From: Escallonia rubra
Taxonomy: Eukaryota > Streptophyta > Magnoliopsida > Escalloniales > Escalloniaceae
Length of the DNA: 64,000 bases
NCBI GenBank assembly: GCA_033065855.1
Contig: JAVXUO010001057.1
Coordinates: forward strand, 1-64,000
Reading direction: 5' to 3'
Below the pieces are notes generated by a model. It was not told where the DNA came from. It saw only the letters and a program-made list of their open reading frames with translations, and did no database searches. A program made the translations under genes and the position numbers. Below are positions 20,970 through 31,800 of this stretch, in pieces (the stretch's first letter is position 1; each line of letters begins with the position of its first letter).

Positions 20970-22020
20970 AATTTTTTTTTTCAGTTTTGTTTTTTTTTTT
21001 AGACCACCACCACCACCACCAGTTTCCCACCGCCGGCAGCCACCGCCACCGCAAACCACAAAAAAAAACTCAAAAAAAAAAAAAAAAAAAAACTAGGTTA
21101 TCAAATACCCACTTGTTTTTCTAAAAAAAAAAATTTAAGTTGGAATTAATTTTTTTTTGTGGAAACTGAAAACAAAAAAAAAACTGTGTCAAACAGAACC
21201 GTATGTCAACTTTAATGTTCAATTCTGAAGGTCAAGAGGTGTACACATACCTGATAGCTACAAACTTTGGTAGCCATCACGTGTTGAAAATTTGATGGAA
21301 TAGAAACTACAAACAAAGATTTTAACGTGCATAATCGCTGTTTTTTAAGGTTTTACTTGTTCCCACTAGAAATCGAGTTTGTTGTCGGGTTATCGAAAAA
21401 TAATCCTCCAGGATACAACAAAATCTTTTGATTATCTACAAACATGATATTCAAAAATTCCCCTTTGAATTCTCTTTGAAGCAGCATATGTTTTTTGCTA
21501 TAGTAATTTTTACTAAAAAGGGAAAGATTTTGAGGTTGCAAGCAAGTGTTTTGGAAGAACACAAAAGCCCTGTATTCTTAAAACCTAAAATGGTGTATTT
21601 GGACAGATACAACTGCTGGAAAAAAAATAGTTGTAACAGTTAAAAAATAATGGCCAATTTTTTTTGAAATAATTCAAATTTTAAATTTAAATAAATAACA
21701 CCTTTTCAGTAAAACTAGTTTTTCGAAAACACAAAATATTTTTCAAAAAACAAATCCCGTTTTTCGCGACCACGACCAAGTGCGCCTAATAATGTGCCTA
21801 AACTCGCGCACCCGCATGCGAGTAGTATCGGGATTAGCACACTCTAGTCTTACTATCAATACATTGTAAAAACAAAACACCTTCTAACTTATAAGTTCTT
21901 TTCAAAACCCATTTTCAAGCAACGTGTGACAAATGACTTTGCTTGTTTTCAAACAACTCACAGACCCAACACCACGCCCACCATTGATCAAAGCTCATTG
22001 CTCTCACGTATTAGCACGTA
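20970..22020. other. Homopolymer-rich non-coding sequence
   Basis: Many A and T runs of 8-20 bases and a CCA-rich block near 21003-21020. No gene seen. Confidence 0.4.
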
Positions 22021-22030
22021 ATCAAAGCCA

Positions 22031-22040
22031 CTATAAATAG
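22031..22040 (+). promoter_or_regulatory. Candidate TATA box of HCF164
   Basis: CTATAAATAG is a near-consensus plant TATA box, about 235 bp before the HCF164 start codon. That predicts a 5' UTR of roughly 200 nt. Confidence 0.5.
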
Positions 22041-22267
22041 AAATTAGCCCAAGATCCAGGTAGCCGAGCACACTTAAAGTATTCTTATTCCCCCAAAAAG
22101 AAAATGAAGTACAAAAATGGGTTCCAATAAATAACTCTATATACTCTTCTTCACGTTTTGGGCCAAAATCGTAAATAAGCCCAAAGACTTGCCCAGCCGG
22201 AACAGCCCAAGAAGACCTTATCCACTAGAAAATCATTAAGCATCGTACAACCACGAAGTGAACTTCC

Positions 22268-24850
22268 ATGGCTCGTGTAGCAGCAAACCCCGTCGGCCTC
22301 CATAAACTCCGGCCGTATTCTGTCCGGCCATGTCAATCCATTCACCTCACAACCCGCTGTATACAATTGCACAGTAGAACTCGTAATTACCAACGAATAT
22401 GTTGCCAAACAAACCCTGATCCAACTGACTCCTCCACCAAGGTATGCTCTTTCTCTTTTGCACCCTTTTCTGCGTTTCTTTGTTTATTGCCCGCTTCTTG
22501 TTCTTCTTGATTTGGACTCTTTTGAAGTTACGGTCTTTTGCATTTTCATTATTTCCTTGTGTGTTATAAGGAGTTAATGACTGCGAGTTGTGTAATGTGT
22601 AGTTCTTTTAGAAGCAAAATTGTTGGACCTTCAAGGGCTCTGAATCTTGCTTTTAAAACCTTTCAGTTAGCCTAGATTGTCATTCAGATAACTGAAATTG
22701 TTTTCTGATGATTAGATAGCTCAAATCAGTTGGTTGTAGGCTAGTGAGCTGCAGTTGTGGGTTTTTAAATTGAAGATTTTGCAGTGGTTGGTTTGCTAGG
22801 AAATGTATGCTTTTGTAAGGGGCTGCAGGTATCAAGGAAATGCCTGAGATTACTTGATTGTGGCTAGGAATTTTGTTTCCGTTGTTTCCTTCTCATTCAG
22901 ATTACCTACATGAAGTGTGGCTTAAATTTATATTTGCAATTCTGTAATGCAAGAAACATCTTAATGAAGGAAAACAGTTCTAATTTAAGGTCCTTTTGTG
23001 GCGCTCTCTTGCGAAACTTAAAAATTAATATCTCACCCCACAGAAAAGCTTTGAACATTACAGGGACATTTGTGCCTTTGCTTCATAGCATATTGAAGAT
23101 TTTCTTTATTGTGCATATTAGATTATAGTTATATTGATCGTAGAAAAGGTACAAGACTCTGGGATATCTAATGTCTAAGATTTATTTTTTATGTCTGAAC
23201 TTAAAGCTGTTCCAGCCTGTATAAAAATGTATAATGTGGCTGATTAAGCTTGACTTGGTGTTTTGCTTTTTCTTCTCACCGTTTTCTTAAATTTGATGGT
23301 ACTTGCGTACGTGAATTTTATTAATCTAAGTAGCACTTTGTTTATCGAGCTTTTGACACACTGAATACATCTTAATGCAGGAAGAGCTGCTTGTACGGCC
23401 TGGTTCAGATGATGGAAATAAACCCAGCGAACCCGCAGGTTCTTCAGCTGGTGCTGGAATCCCTGAATTCCCAAACAAAACTGTCAATAAGCAGATAGCA
23501 GTGGTTTCTGTCCTTGCAGCAGTAGGACTCTTCTTGTCATCTCGATTAGATTTTGGTGTTTCTTTGAAGGACCTCTCTGCTGCAGCGTTGCCATATGAAG
23601 AGGTTTGTTATATTTTTCTTTGGAGTGATACTATACTATATAGAGGTTTACCTGTCATGCTCAAATTAATTTAGTAGTTTCATGCTAATTTATCTCTTTG
23701 TTGGTATATTGTACTTGTTTCCTTATCTTTCCATGTATGTACTAGTGTAGAGCATGTTTGAGGGGCCGGATGAAATTATTGATACTGGCAATACACACAA
23801 GCCTTAGGAATCATAGATCACGATACGAAGTTAGGGCGATTTATTAGGAATATTTGGAATCATTATTTTCCTTTTAATTGGTTATTTGACTAAAGGCTTT
23901 CGTTTCTTTCTTTGTTTTTAAAGTCCAAGCGATCATTTCTCTATGATGTTCTATATGTAGGCAAGCACAACATGAGTCGAATTCTTAGAGCTCATAATTT
24001 TTTTTTTCTTTTGAAAAACTCATTAATCACATTTAGAGGCTTCTTAATCTTTCACACATCACCACTTTGCTACCCAGCATTTAAATGATGAGTGTGTTCT
24101 ATTCTTCCGTTTAGATGTTTATTTATGAACTTCATAATGCTATTTGTTACAGATTTATTTGACTGGTATATATGTTGCACCGCAATTGAATTATTTTTGT
24201 GCTATTATCCTCATGTTATACTCCTTGGCTTGTTATATAGGCTCTATCAAATGGAAAGCCCACTGTCGTTGAGTTTTATGCAGATTGGTGTGAAGTTTGT
24301 CGAGAATTAGCTCCAGATGTCTACAAAGTTGAGCAGCAATACAAGTAATGTTCCTTAAAATCTTCATATTTTTTTTATGTTCATTACATTGTTGTTGCCT
24401 TGCTTGCTTAAGGCGCGTGTGTCTTCCATGAGAAACTGTAAGATTTCATGTATGTAAAGCCATTGTTAAGAAAAAAGTGATGTAGTCCTTTTAAAATCTG
24501 ACCTCATGTTCCCCTAGTTTATTGGTTATTTGTTATTTTCATAATCCAGGACTCTGATTTAATTCAGGGACCGTGTGAATTTTGTTATGCTCAATGTGGA
24601 CAACACAAAGTGGGAGCAAGAGCTTGACGAGTTTGGTGTTGAAGGGATCCCACATTTTGCTTTCTTGGATGGAAATGGGAATGAGGAAGGCAATGTTGTA
24701 GGGAAGCTTCCAAGGCAGTACCTGCTTGAGAATGTGGACGCCCTTGCCCTTAGAAAGGCACAAATTCCTCATGCCCGTGCTGTGGGACAATACACGAGTG
24801 CTGAAGCTAGGAAGGTGCACCAAGTAGTTGATCCCAGAAGTCATGGTTAG
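22268..24850 (+). CDS. HCF164: HCF164 thioredoxin-like thylakoid protein, complete, 4 exons
   Basis: The exons are 22268-22441, 23381-23602, 24241-24344 and 24568-24850, all with GT-AG borders. They join to a 783-nt frame encoding 260 aa, close to the Arabidopsis protein as I recall it. HCF164 is a thylakoid-membrane thioredoxin-like protein. It passes reducing power from stromal thioredoxin m to lumenal targets and is needed for cytochrome b6f assembly. Residues 1-60 form a chloroplast transit region. A membrane anchor lies at about 95-112 ([17 protein letters not shown]), and the thioredoxin fold starts at about 133. The active site is WCEVC, cysteines 149 and 152. The C-terminal half ([20 protein letters not shown], then a cis-proline in [10 protein letters not shown]) is typical. 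The gene looks intact. From memory its Arabidopsis neighbour is NASP, whose first exon is at 5.9-6.2 kb here. Confidence 0.95.
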
Positions 24851-25168
24851 GCTTCAAGTATATACTGGAAATACATATACAAGGTACTTCATTAACCTCC
24901 CAAGGGTTCATACTCCATTTTTATTTTGTAATGATTACAAAACAGTGTAGCAGGCCTTCATTGGGCACGCCCCCTCTTGTACTGAAGAGAACTTTTTCTA
25001 TGTTGAATTGTCTCCTCTGATCGAAAATGCTATTACAAGGCAGTGCTAAATTGTTAATTTGCGTACTACACTCTGTTTGATGGATCCAGATCCTCTGCTG
25101 TAGAGAGGATCTACAACAGGGGTGTTGTGGTTCATCTCAGCCGTAGAAATAGATCCAAAGGCCTGAGA
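24851..25168 (+). other. HCF164 3' UTR and downstream region
   Basis: No other gene is visible. Transcribed 3' UTR probably covers the first 150-250 bases. The polyadenylation site cannot be fixed from sequence. Confidence 0.4.
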
Positions 25169-25326
25169 GATCACAAACACAGTGAACCCTCATTTACCCA
25201 ATCCTGATAGACTGTAATGCGGGCATGACATGCAAAAGATGCCACGTCACTCGCATCTTTTGCATGTCATGCCCGCATTACAGTCTATCAGGATACGGTA
25301 AATGAGGGTTCATTGCGTTTGTGATC
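25169..25326. repeat. Long near-perfect hairpin, 74-bp arms (foldback MITE or small-RNA precursor)
   Basis: The arms 25169-25242 and 25253-25326 are inverted complements with only about 4 mismatches in 74, separated by a 10-base loop. The 42 positions next to the loop (from ATCCTGATAG inwards) match perfectly. It lies about 320 bp after the HCF164 stop. Such a structure is typical of a young foldback MITE, and its transcript could feed the Dicer-like small-RNA machinery. No duplication flanking a larger unit was established. Confidence 0.85.
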
Positions 25327-25855
25327 TAAATCCTTCTTTTGATTAATATGTATTTTTCTTTTGCTTGCTTTTGGGTAACTGTATTTTGGTTTGCACTTTG
25401 GCTGACAGAACACTGTCACATGTCTGTTATTTCCAAGCCGGAATGGCTTCTTGGAAAACCTTGTAACCTTTTGAATTCTAATGGAATTCTCTCTTTCTAC
25501 CAAAAAATAAAAAAATGCAACAGAGTGAGAAATTGCAAAAGGCTTCTGGGTTCTTCCTTCATCTCCCATCTTACTTACAGCGCCAACCGCCATCCATCTA
25601 CCCCAAAAGCAGGTATTCAAATACCTGGGTTTTTGTTTAAACATTTATGGAGAACAATTATAAACCAAAGATAAACTTGCAATTATAAGATCACATCCGT
25701 GAACAAAGCTCTTGACCCTTTCATCAAAAAACGGCAAGCTATCACCGTTCAACGTTTTCTTGCCGGAGAGGCCCCTTTTGATGGTAGGATGAGCAGCGAA
25801 GATCGGGAGGTGCGAAGGATGTTTTCTATGATGGTTAGCCCGCACCAGATGTCCA
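25327..25855. other. No gene seen
   Basis: Two overlapping opposite-strand frames of about 110-118 codons exist but show no domain, and each explains the other as a shadow. No clear repeat border was found. Confidence 0.4.
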
Positions 25856-26427
25856 CTTCTGTATAGGGGCGGATCTAGCCAACCGTTATAAAAAAAAATT
25901 AACGGCTAACATAAAAAATTCGCATCACGATTGATCGAATACGTTAAATTAGATTGCTCAATTTGACTAATAATCATATAATTTAACTATTTATAGTGAT
26001 TTATTTAACTTGTAAAGTTAGTCAACAACAAATTCTCTTATTGTATATATGTATTATTAGTGCGATATCATTTGTATGATGACAATATGAACGTATAAGT
26101 TAACATACTATAAGAATTTAAATTAAAAAATGAACTAACCTTGATATATTAGTGTTTACTTTAAAATCTAGAGATTTACAAAGAAACGAGAAAGATAAAG
26201 ACTACAACGGCTGGTGGCGTAAAAAACATTACAAAATGAAATCTAATATATTGAATAATTAAAATGGTAGCATTTTAGTAAATATTGTAAACATAACTAC
26301 CTATTATTTAAAACAAATAAAAAAAAATTCTCAAACTTTAGTGGGGTGGGGGAGGGTGGGGTGGTGGGGTGCGGGGGGGGTGCCATGGCCCCCCTGGTCA
26401 TGCTTGGGCTCCGCCCCTGCTTCTGTA
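25856..26427. mobile_element. Non-autonomous hAT element, 556 bp, with 8-bp target duplication
   Basis: The body is 25864-26419, flanked by identical CTTCTGTA at 25856-25863 and 26420-26427. The ends are short inverted repeats: TAGGGGCGGATC on the left and, read inward on the minus strand, CAGGGGCGGAGC on the right. An 8-bp duplication with such termini is diagnostic of the hAT superfamily. There is no transposase. A G-rich tract near the right end (26340-26385) contains several G runs of 3-8. Confidence 0.88.
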
Positions 26428-28880
26428 ACGGGCGTTTCTCAACCATTATGATTAGAACGCATCGTTTTGAAGCTTTTTTTTTTGTGGTCAAGTGAATGAT
26501 CATTACCCTTGCGCAAAGCACACACCATCAAATACACGTAGTGTTGTGTATGTGTGTGCGGCCGAAAACGTTCTCCGCATGCAGTCATACTCTTGCTAAT
26601 CACATGCGTAAAACTATCTAATAATCCCCAATTGCGGACTGTCGGATTTTATACAAAGTTCACATGCGGCATGTTCCCGACATAGATGTTCTATCATGTG
26701 TTTGGAACCCAACAATCTTGAACTAAGTTGTGCAATGGTTCACCACTATCGAATATTACCAATTAATTTGGGTACTTAATTTGTTTTAAGTATAAGTTTT
26801 GTCTTGGATCAAATGGCAAACTGGCTCGGGCACAAATTTTTAACGTATCAGTAAGAAGATTGACAAGATTCCGTTGTAGATATCTTCTTACGGCATGAGT
26901 GGCCATAGTCCAGTTCAGGGTCTTTAGCCAACAAACTTTGTTTCCCAGAATGGTTCTGGAAAATCGGCAGCCGTTGGGTCATGGCCAATCCACCCAAACT
27001 ATCTACTTTTAGTTCAGACTCCCGTTCAGACTCCCTTTCTTCTACACTGGCATGCATACTTGCCATCCAGAAATGGGAAACTGGTGAATTACTTGTAAAA
27101 CGAGGTTCAATGTGCTAAATTATGTTCCTCCCCTGACAGGTATCGATTTTATCGGGTCATATGGTAGGGCTACCTAAGCCAAGATCAACATTCTCCAATT
27201 GGATTTGATATCATATCTCCTGGAATGATCAACTGGGCTTAAAATCTGGGTTTAAATCCTCCGTTGAACCCATCCTTGGTTCATGTAATGCTACGCAACC
27301 ACTGTTGTAAGATTAATGCCTGCCATTTCTATCTTTCTTTTGATACAAATACAAAAAAAAAGGGATAGAAATGGCAGGCATTAATCTATCGTGCCTAGCT
27401 AATAGTCCCTGGAAGCAGTCAAAAGGAAGATTCAGATATTAGCCACCTAGCATATAGTGTTGCAGGATTCGATAAATCACGGGCCTGGAACTAGGAGGTG
27501 ATGAAACACCAAAGAAGCAATGGGCCGCTTTATAATTCACCATCCACGACTGCAACTGCTTTAATTCACCTTTATTGTGATAAAGGCTTACAGTACCTGT
27601 GATCAATCTTGAAAATAGACGAGGACGCAGGTAACGCTTTTAGTGTGTCGTGGTTTCCAGTCGTTTGAGAAAGACCATTTCAAAAGTAATCACTCCTTTC
27701 CTCCTTAAGTTCCTACATCAAATCCTCTGGGTGTATAAACCAGGATCTGCATGGTTGAATGTCTTGGGAAGTTGGAAATAGATCGATATTTCAAACAAGA
27801 GATAGAAAGTGCAGAATATAGTGCTTTATATAAACCCGTGAGTGTTATTGGGGGACTTCTGAATGATATTCAGACCAAGAAGCTAAAATTTTCTATCTGC
27901 TGCGCGGAGTTGCATATATAATTATTATTATATATATACCTAGGCAAAGTGATTTACTAGCAGAGTCATTACCAGTGATCCTGCTACCAACAAGGGCAAA
28001 TTCGAACAAGGGAAACTGAAGTGTCCAGTGCCATATGCAATTTAAAGCTAGAAAGGGTAACCACTGAAGAAGAGGCTATGACCGAGATAAGAAAAAACAT
28101 AGAATATAAGAGAGAGCCGCTACTCCGGGTGATTAAACAGGAGGGGGGCTTGGCTCCCAGAACTGGCAAGGATCTATCCTGGAGTACAAGAAAGATGTTC
28201 CACCATTATTTATGACGAGCAACGAGTACACCTCCCCTTGCAAAATAATTGATAGCACGAATATAGGACCAAGCTTAGGTATATGGTAAGTATGAACAAG
28301 AGGAAGAATACGAAAGGAATGGATCTATTCAAGCTAACCGATAATCAGAGACGAATCCTTTACTTCCTCGATTGAAGTTTGTTTCTAGCTCAACCAACTT
28401 ATAATAGCATTGAGTTTGGAAAAATATCATCCCACAAATAACTGACAAGCTCTCGTCGTATATTCAGATACATACAAATGAGAGTCCACTTCACCAAGTT
28501 GAGTTAAATGTTCTCGAATGCAAAGGTTCTAGTGTTGCCTACAAGTCTACAACTAAATACGATCACGTTTCAGTGTCTTCTATTCTTGCATTTTCATATT
28601 CAGTCTCTAACCTACCTCCATGGAAAATTAAAAGAAAACAAACATAAGTAGTAGTATGGCATGCAAACAGTATAGCTACTCCACTTTCTTCATGTAAGAG
28701 TAATTTTGTTTACAATGTATGCTGCATCCTCTGTATCTTCCAAGCAGTTTGAAGGGTCGGGCAATCAAAAGTGTCTATATGAAATTATAAGCAGTAGGCA
28801 AGAAAAAAAAATATTAACGTATCTCTGGTATTCACAGCATGGATCGAGGCTACTTACCCCCAAATTTAGCAACTTAAAAA
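26428..28880. other. Intergenic, no gene supported
   Basis: Only short frames occur. One at 28021-28215 (64 codons) looks peptide-like (LKLERVTTEEEAMTEIRKNI), but it has no start context or recognisable family. A small hairpin at 27311-27386 is listed separately. The last few hundred bases before 28882 should include the 3' UTR of the WAKL14-like gene. Confidence 0.4.
27311..27386. repeat. Small inverted repeat, about 22-24 bp arms
   Basis: GATTAATGCCTGCCATTTCT at 27311 onward is repeated as its exact reverse complement ending at 27386, with 28 bases between the arms including an A run. About 22 paired bases are contiguous. Confidence 0.8.
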
Positions 28881-28881
28881 A

Positions 28882-31800
28882 TCACCGAACAATATTACCC
28901 AATAAGCTGTTAGTTGATGGTGAGCTTTCCTCACTTAACCAAGGGTCCTGCACAGAAACAGGGGAGCTGTCCTTTGTTACTTCCATTGCAGTTGGACAAT
29001 CATTTGCCCTCTGCGGAACAATAAATCTCCGACTTGAAACACCTACCTTTTTTATGGTTGTGCCACCAAATGACTTCTCACTTCCATTGTATAGTGATGA
29101 ACAAGAAGATGCCACTGACGATGCCATGCAAATATTCTCCTCCAGCGGTGCCCAGCCACTGAGTCTGACCTGTTCTAGCTCATCTGCCACTTCCATCATT
29201 GACGGTCTCATGTCCCTGTGAAAAGCAAGGCATCTGAAAGCCAGCTCAGCCACTTTGTGAACAGATGTTAGTGTCCAAGCATCCCTATGTGGATCAAGGA
29301 ATGGATCTATTATCTCATCCACACGACCTTTTCCAATTCTCTCAATTGCAAGCGCAGCCAAATTAATCTCAGTGTGATGTCGTGAGAAATCAACCACTTT
29401 CATTGCCGTAATGATCTCTACAAGAACCACCCCGAGACTGTAAACATCACTTTTGTCAGAAAGATGGAAATTCTGATGGTACTGAGGATCCACGTAGCCT
29501 GGAGTCCCTTGTGGGGCTGTTGAAATATGAGAGTCGTCGGTCATGCCAAGTCTAGACAGACCAAAATCTGCTACTTTCGAATTGAAGTTGTAATCTAGAA
29601 GTATATTGCTAGATTTGATGTCTCTATGATATATTGGCGGGTTCATTGCTGAGTGGAGGTGAGAAATCGCATGTGCAGTTTCTGTTGCAATCGTGAGGCG
29701 TACTGTCCATGGAAGTCCTTGACCCCTTTCTCTTTGTAGATGCTGAGAAAGGGTTCCATTCGGCATGTACTCATAGACAAGAATCTGTTCACCCTTCTCG
29801 GCACAGCAACCTAAGAGGCGGACTAGATTTGGATGGCTCACAGAGGACAGAAGGTTGATTTCGTTCATGATTTGTTCGATGCCCTCAGCATCTCGATGCC
29901 TCAACTTTTTAATGGCAACCCACTCATCATTGTGGAGCTTTCCAGCATATACTGTACCATAGGCCCCAGTTCCCAACCTTTGTTTCTCAGAAAATCCATG
30001 TGTGGCTCTCTCAATTTCTTTGTAGGGGAAGAAAGGGACGCTAGAGCTTCCAGCAGCTTCAACTAAGAGGCGCTTTGCACTTGTTTGGTTCTTCATAGTC
30101 GCTCGTCTTCTGAGGCAGTAGCAGATAAAAGTCACAGCAGCCATAAAAGAAGCTCCAGCAATAACCCCTTAGTGAAACAAAGCAGATCATTCAATGAACT
30201 CTTATTATTTGTTTATTTTAGACTCTTACCTTAAATTACTTGAAAGAATTAAAACATAATGGAGAATATCTCAAAGAATTTCAGGACAGAGACCTAGAAA
30301 TAAGATCTTTCACGAGTATTCACAACAGTACACATTGAACTACATCAATGCACACATCAGTTGACCAAACTTGAGATCCAACTCTAATTCAATTAGAGTA
30401 GTGGAGATTTGAAGAGTCCATCTAAACTGTGCAAAAAGCTTAAGATGTGAGTGGTGGGTCCAAAACGCCAATGTATATGGCACCACTCTATAGCAAGAGA
30501 CTACATATCAAAAGTTGTTGTTCTCCTGGTTATCAAATAGTGGAAGCTAAGAATTACTGTGTTGTTTGCGATGGAAGCTGTACTAACCTATCTTATACCC
30601 TCGTTAATCCACCACTTATGCTGAAATTACTGGAAAAACTATTTCAACAGATACTGAAAACCATGTATGTGATCAGTAAACTACCTTCAAAAGGAAAAGG
30701 TCTAGGAAATATTCCCCTACCACCCCATCCCCCCCAAAGCCCGCCCCACCAACACACACCCAGATCAAATCAGCTGTATGATCTAATTCCCGGAACCGCG
30801 AGGCAATTTGCAGTTACAAGCCTAAACAGTGTCCTAGAGAGATGGAGAAACAGGCTGTGTGATCTAATTTTGCACGTGCTTGATACTTCCAGACATTTGA
30901 ATTAACTGATCTCTCATAGTACCTTTTTCTTTACCACTAAATGAACTTGGAAACCACACTTACTGGTTCATATTTTCTTCAACATTGAAGCCTCTGTGAA
31001 GAAAAATTGCAAAAAAATCGTGTTTATTCTCACTAATAACTTCAAGTTGCAAACTAGTTGAACAGCTAGAAATCATAACAGACATTTTATTGCTAAATGT
31101 TGAAAGATATATTGTGCACTCTCTTGCCACTTGATTAATAGAGAGATTACCTCCAATAAGAACACCTACTCTTGTAGTTCCTCCACATCGACCAGACATG
31201 TACTTTGAAGCACCGCACTTTGAAACTAAGAATGAGGCAATCAACAGATAAAAAAGGATTAGCAAAGATGACAATGTCAGACAACAATAAGTCAGAAGGA
31301 TAACTTGCTAATGATGTCTACGGTGCTTTCGCTTGTTTTCTTCTCGAAATGATGTCTAGCATTAGTCAAAAGGATAACTTGCTAACTCAGCAGTAATTTC
31401 AAGGGGATTGCTCATCTAAAATTCACTTCTTCTGACACCCACAAAATTATCTGCCAACTTATAACTTTTTATTTTATTTTTATATTTACTGTTATTCCGT
31501 ACTCCATAACTCAAGCTGAAGATACTAACTAACTTATCATTGGTCTAGTCAAACCAAGAGAAGCTTAATCTTCAATAAAAAAATCATCTCTTTTCCCCTT
31601 TCCTTTTAGTATAATTATCGTTGCAAGGGGTTGGGGGAAGTCTTACTTCCAAACAGCATGTGTCATTCTAGTCAGCACTCAATAAACAATGGCAGAAAAA
31701 AATCCCAAAAAAAAGGTTGAAATGTAGAAATTGTTGACTTCAGACATCTTTTACATATCAGAAAACATGAACTAAAAAAGCTCTGTTGGGTTATATAATT

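Noticed and set aside
28021-28215. 64-codon plus frame as a small gene
   Set aside because: No promoter, no family resemblance and repeat-like surroundings.
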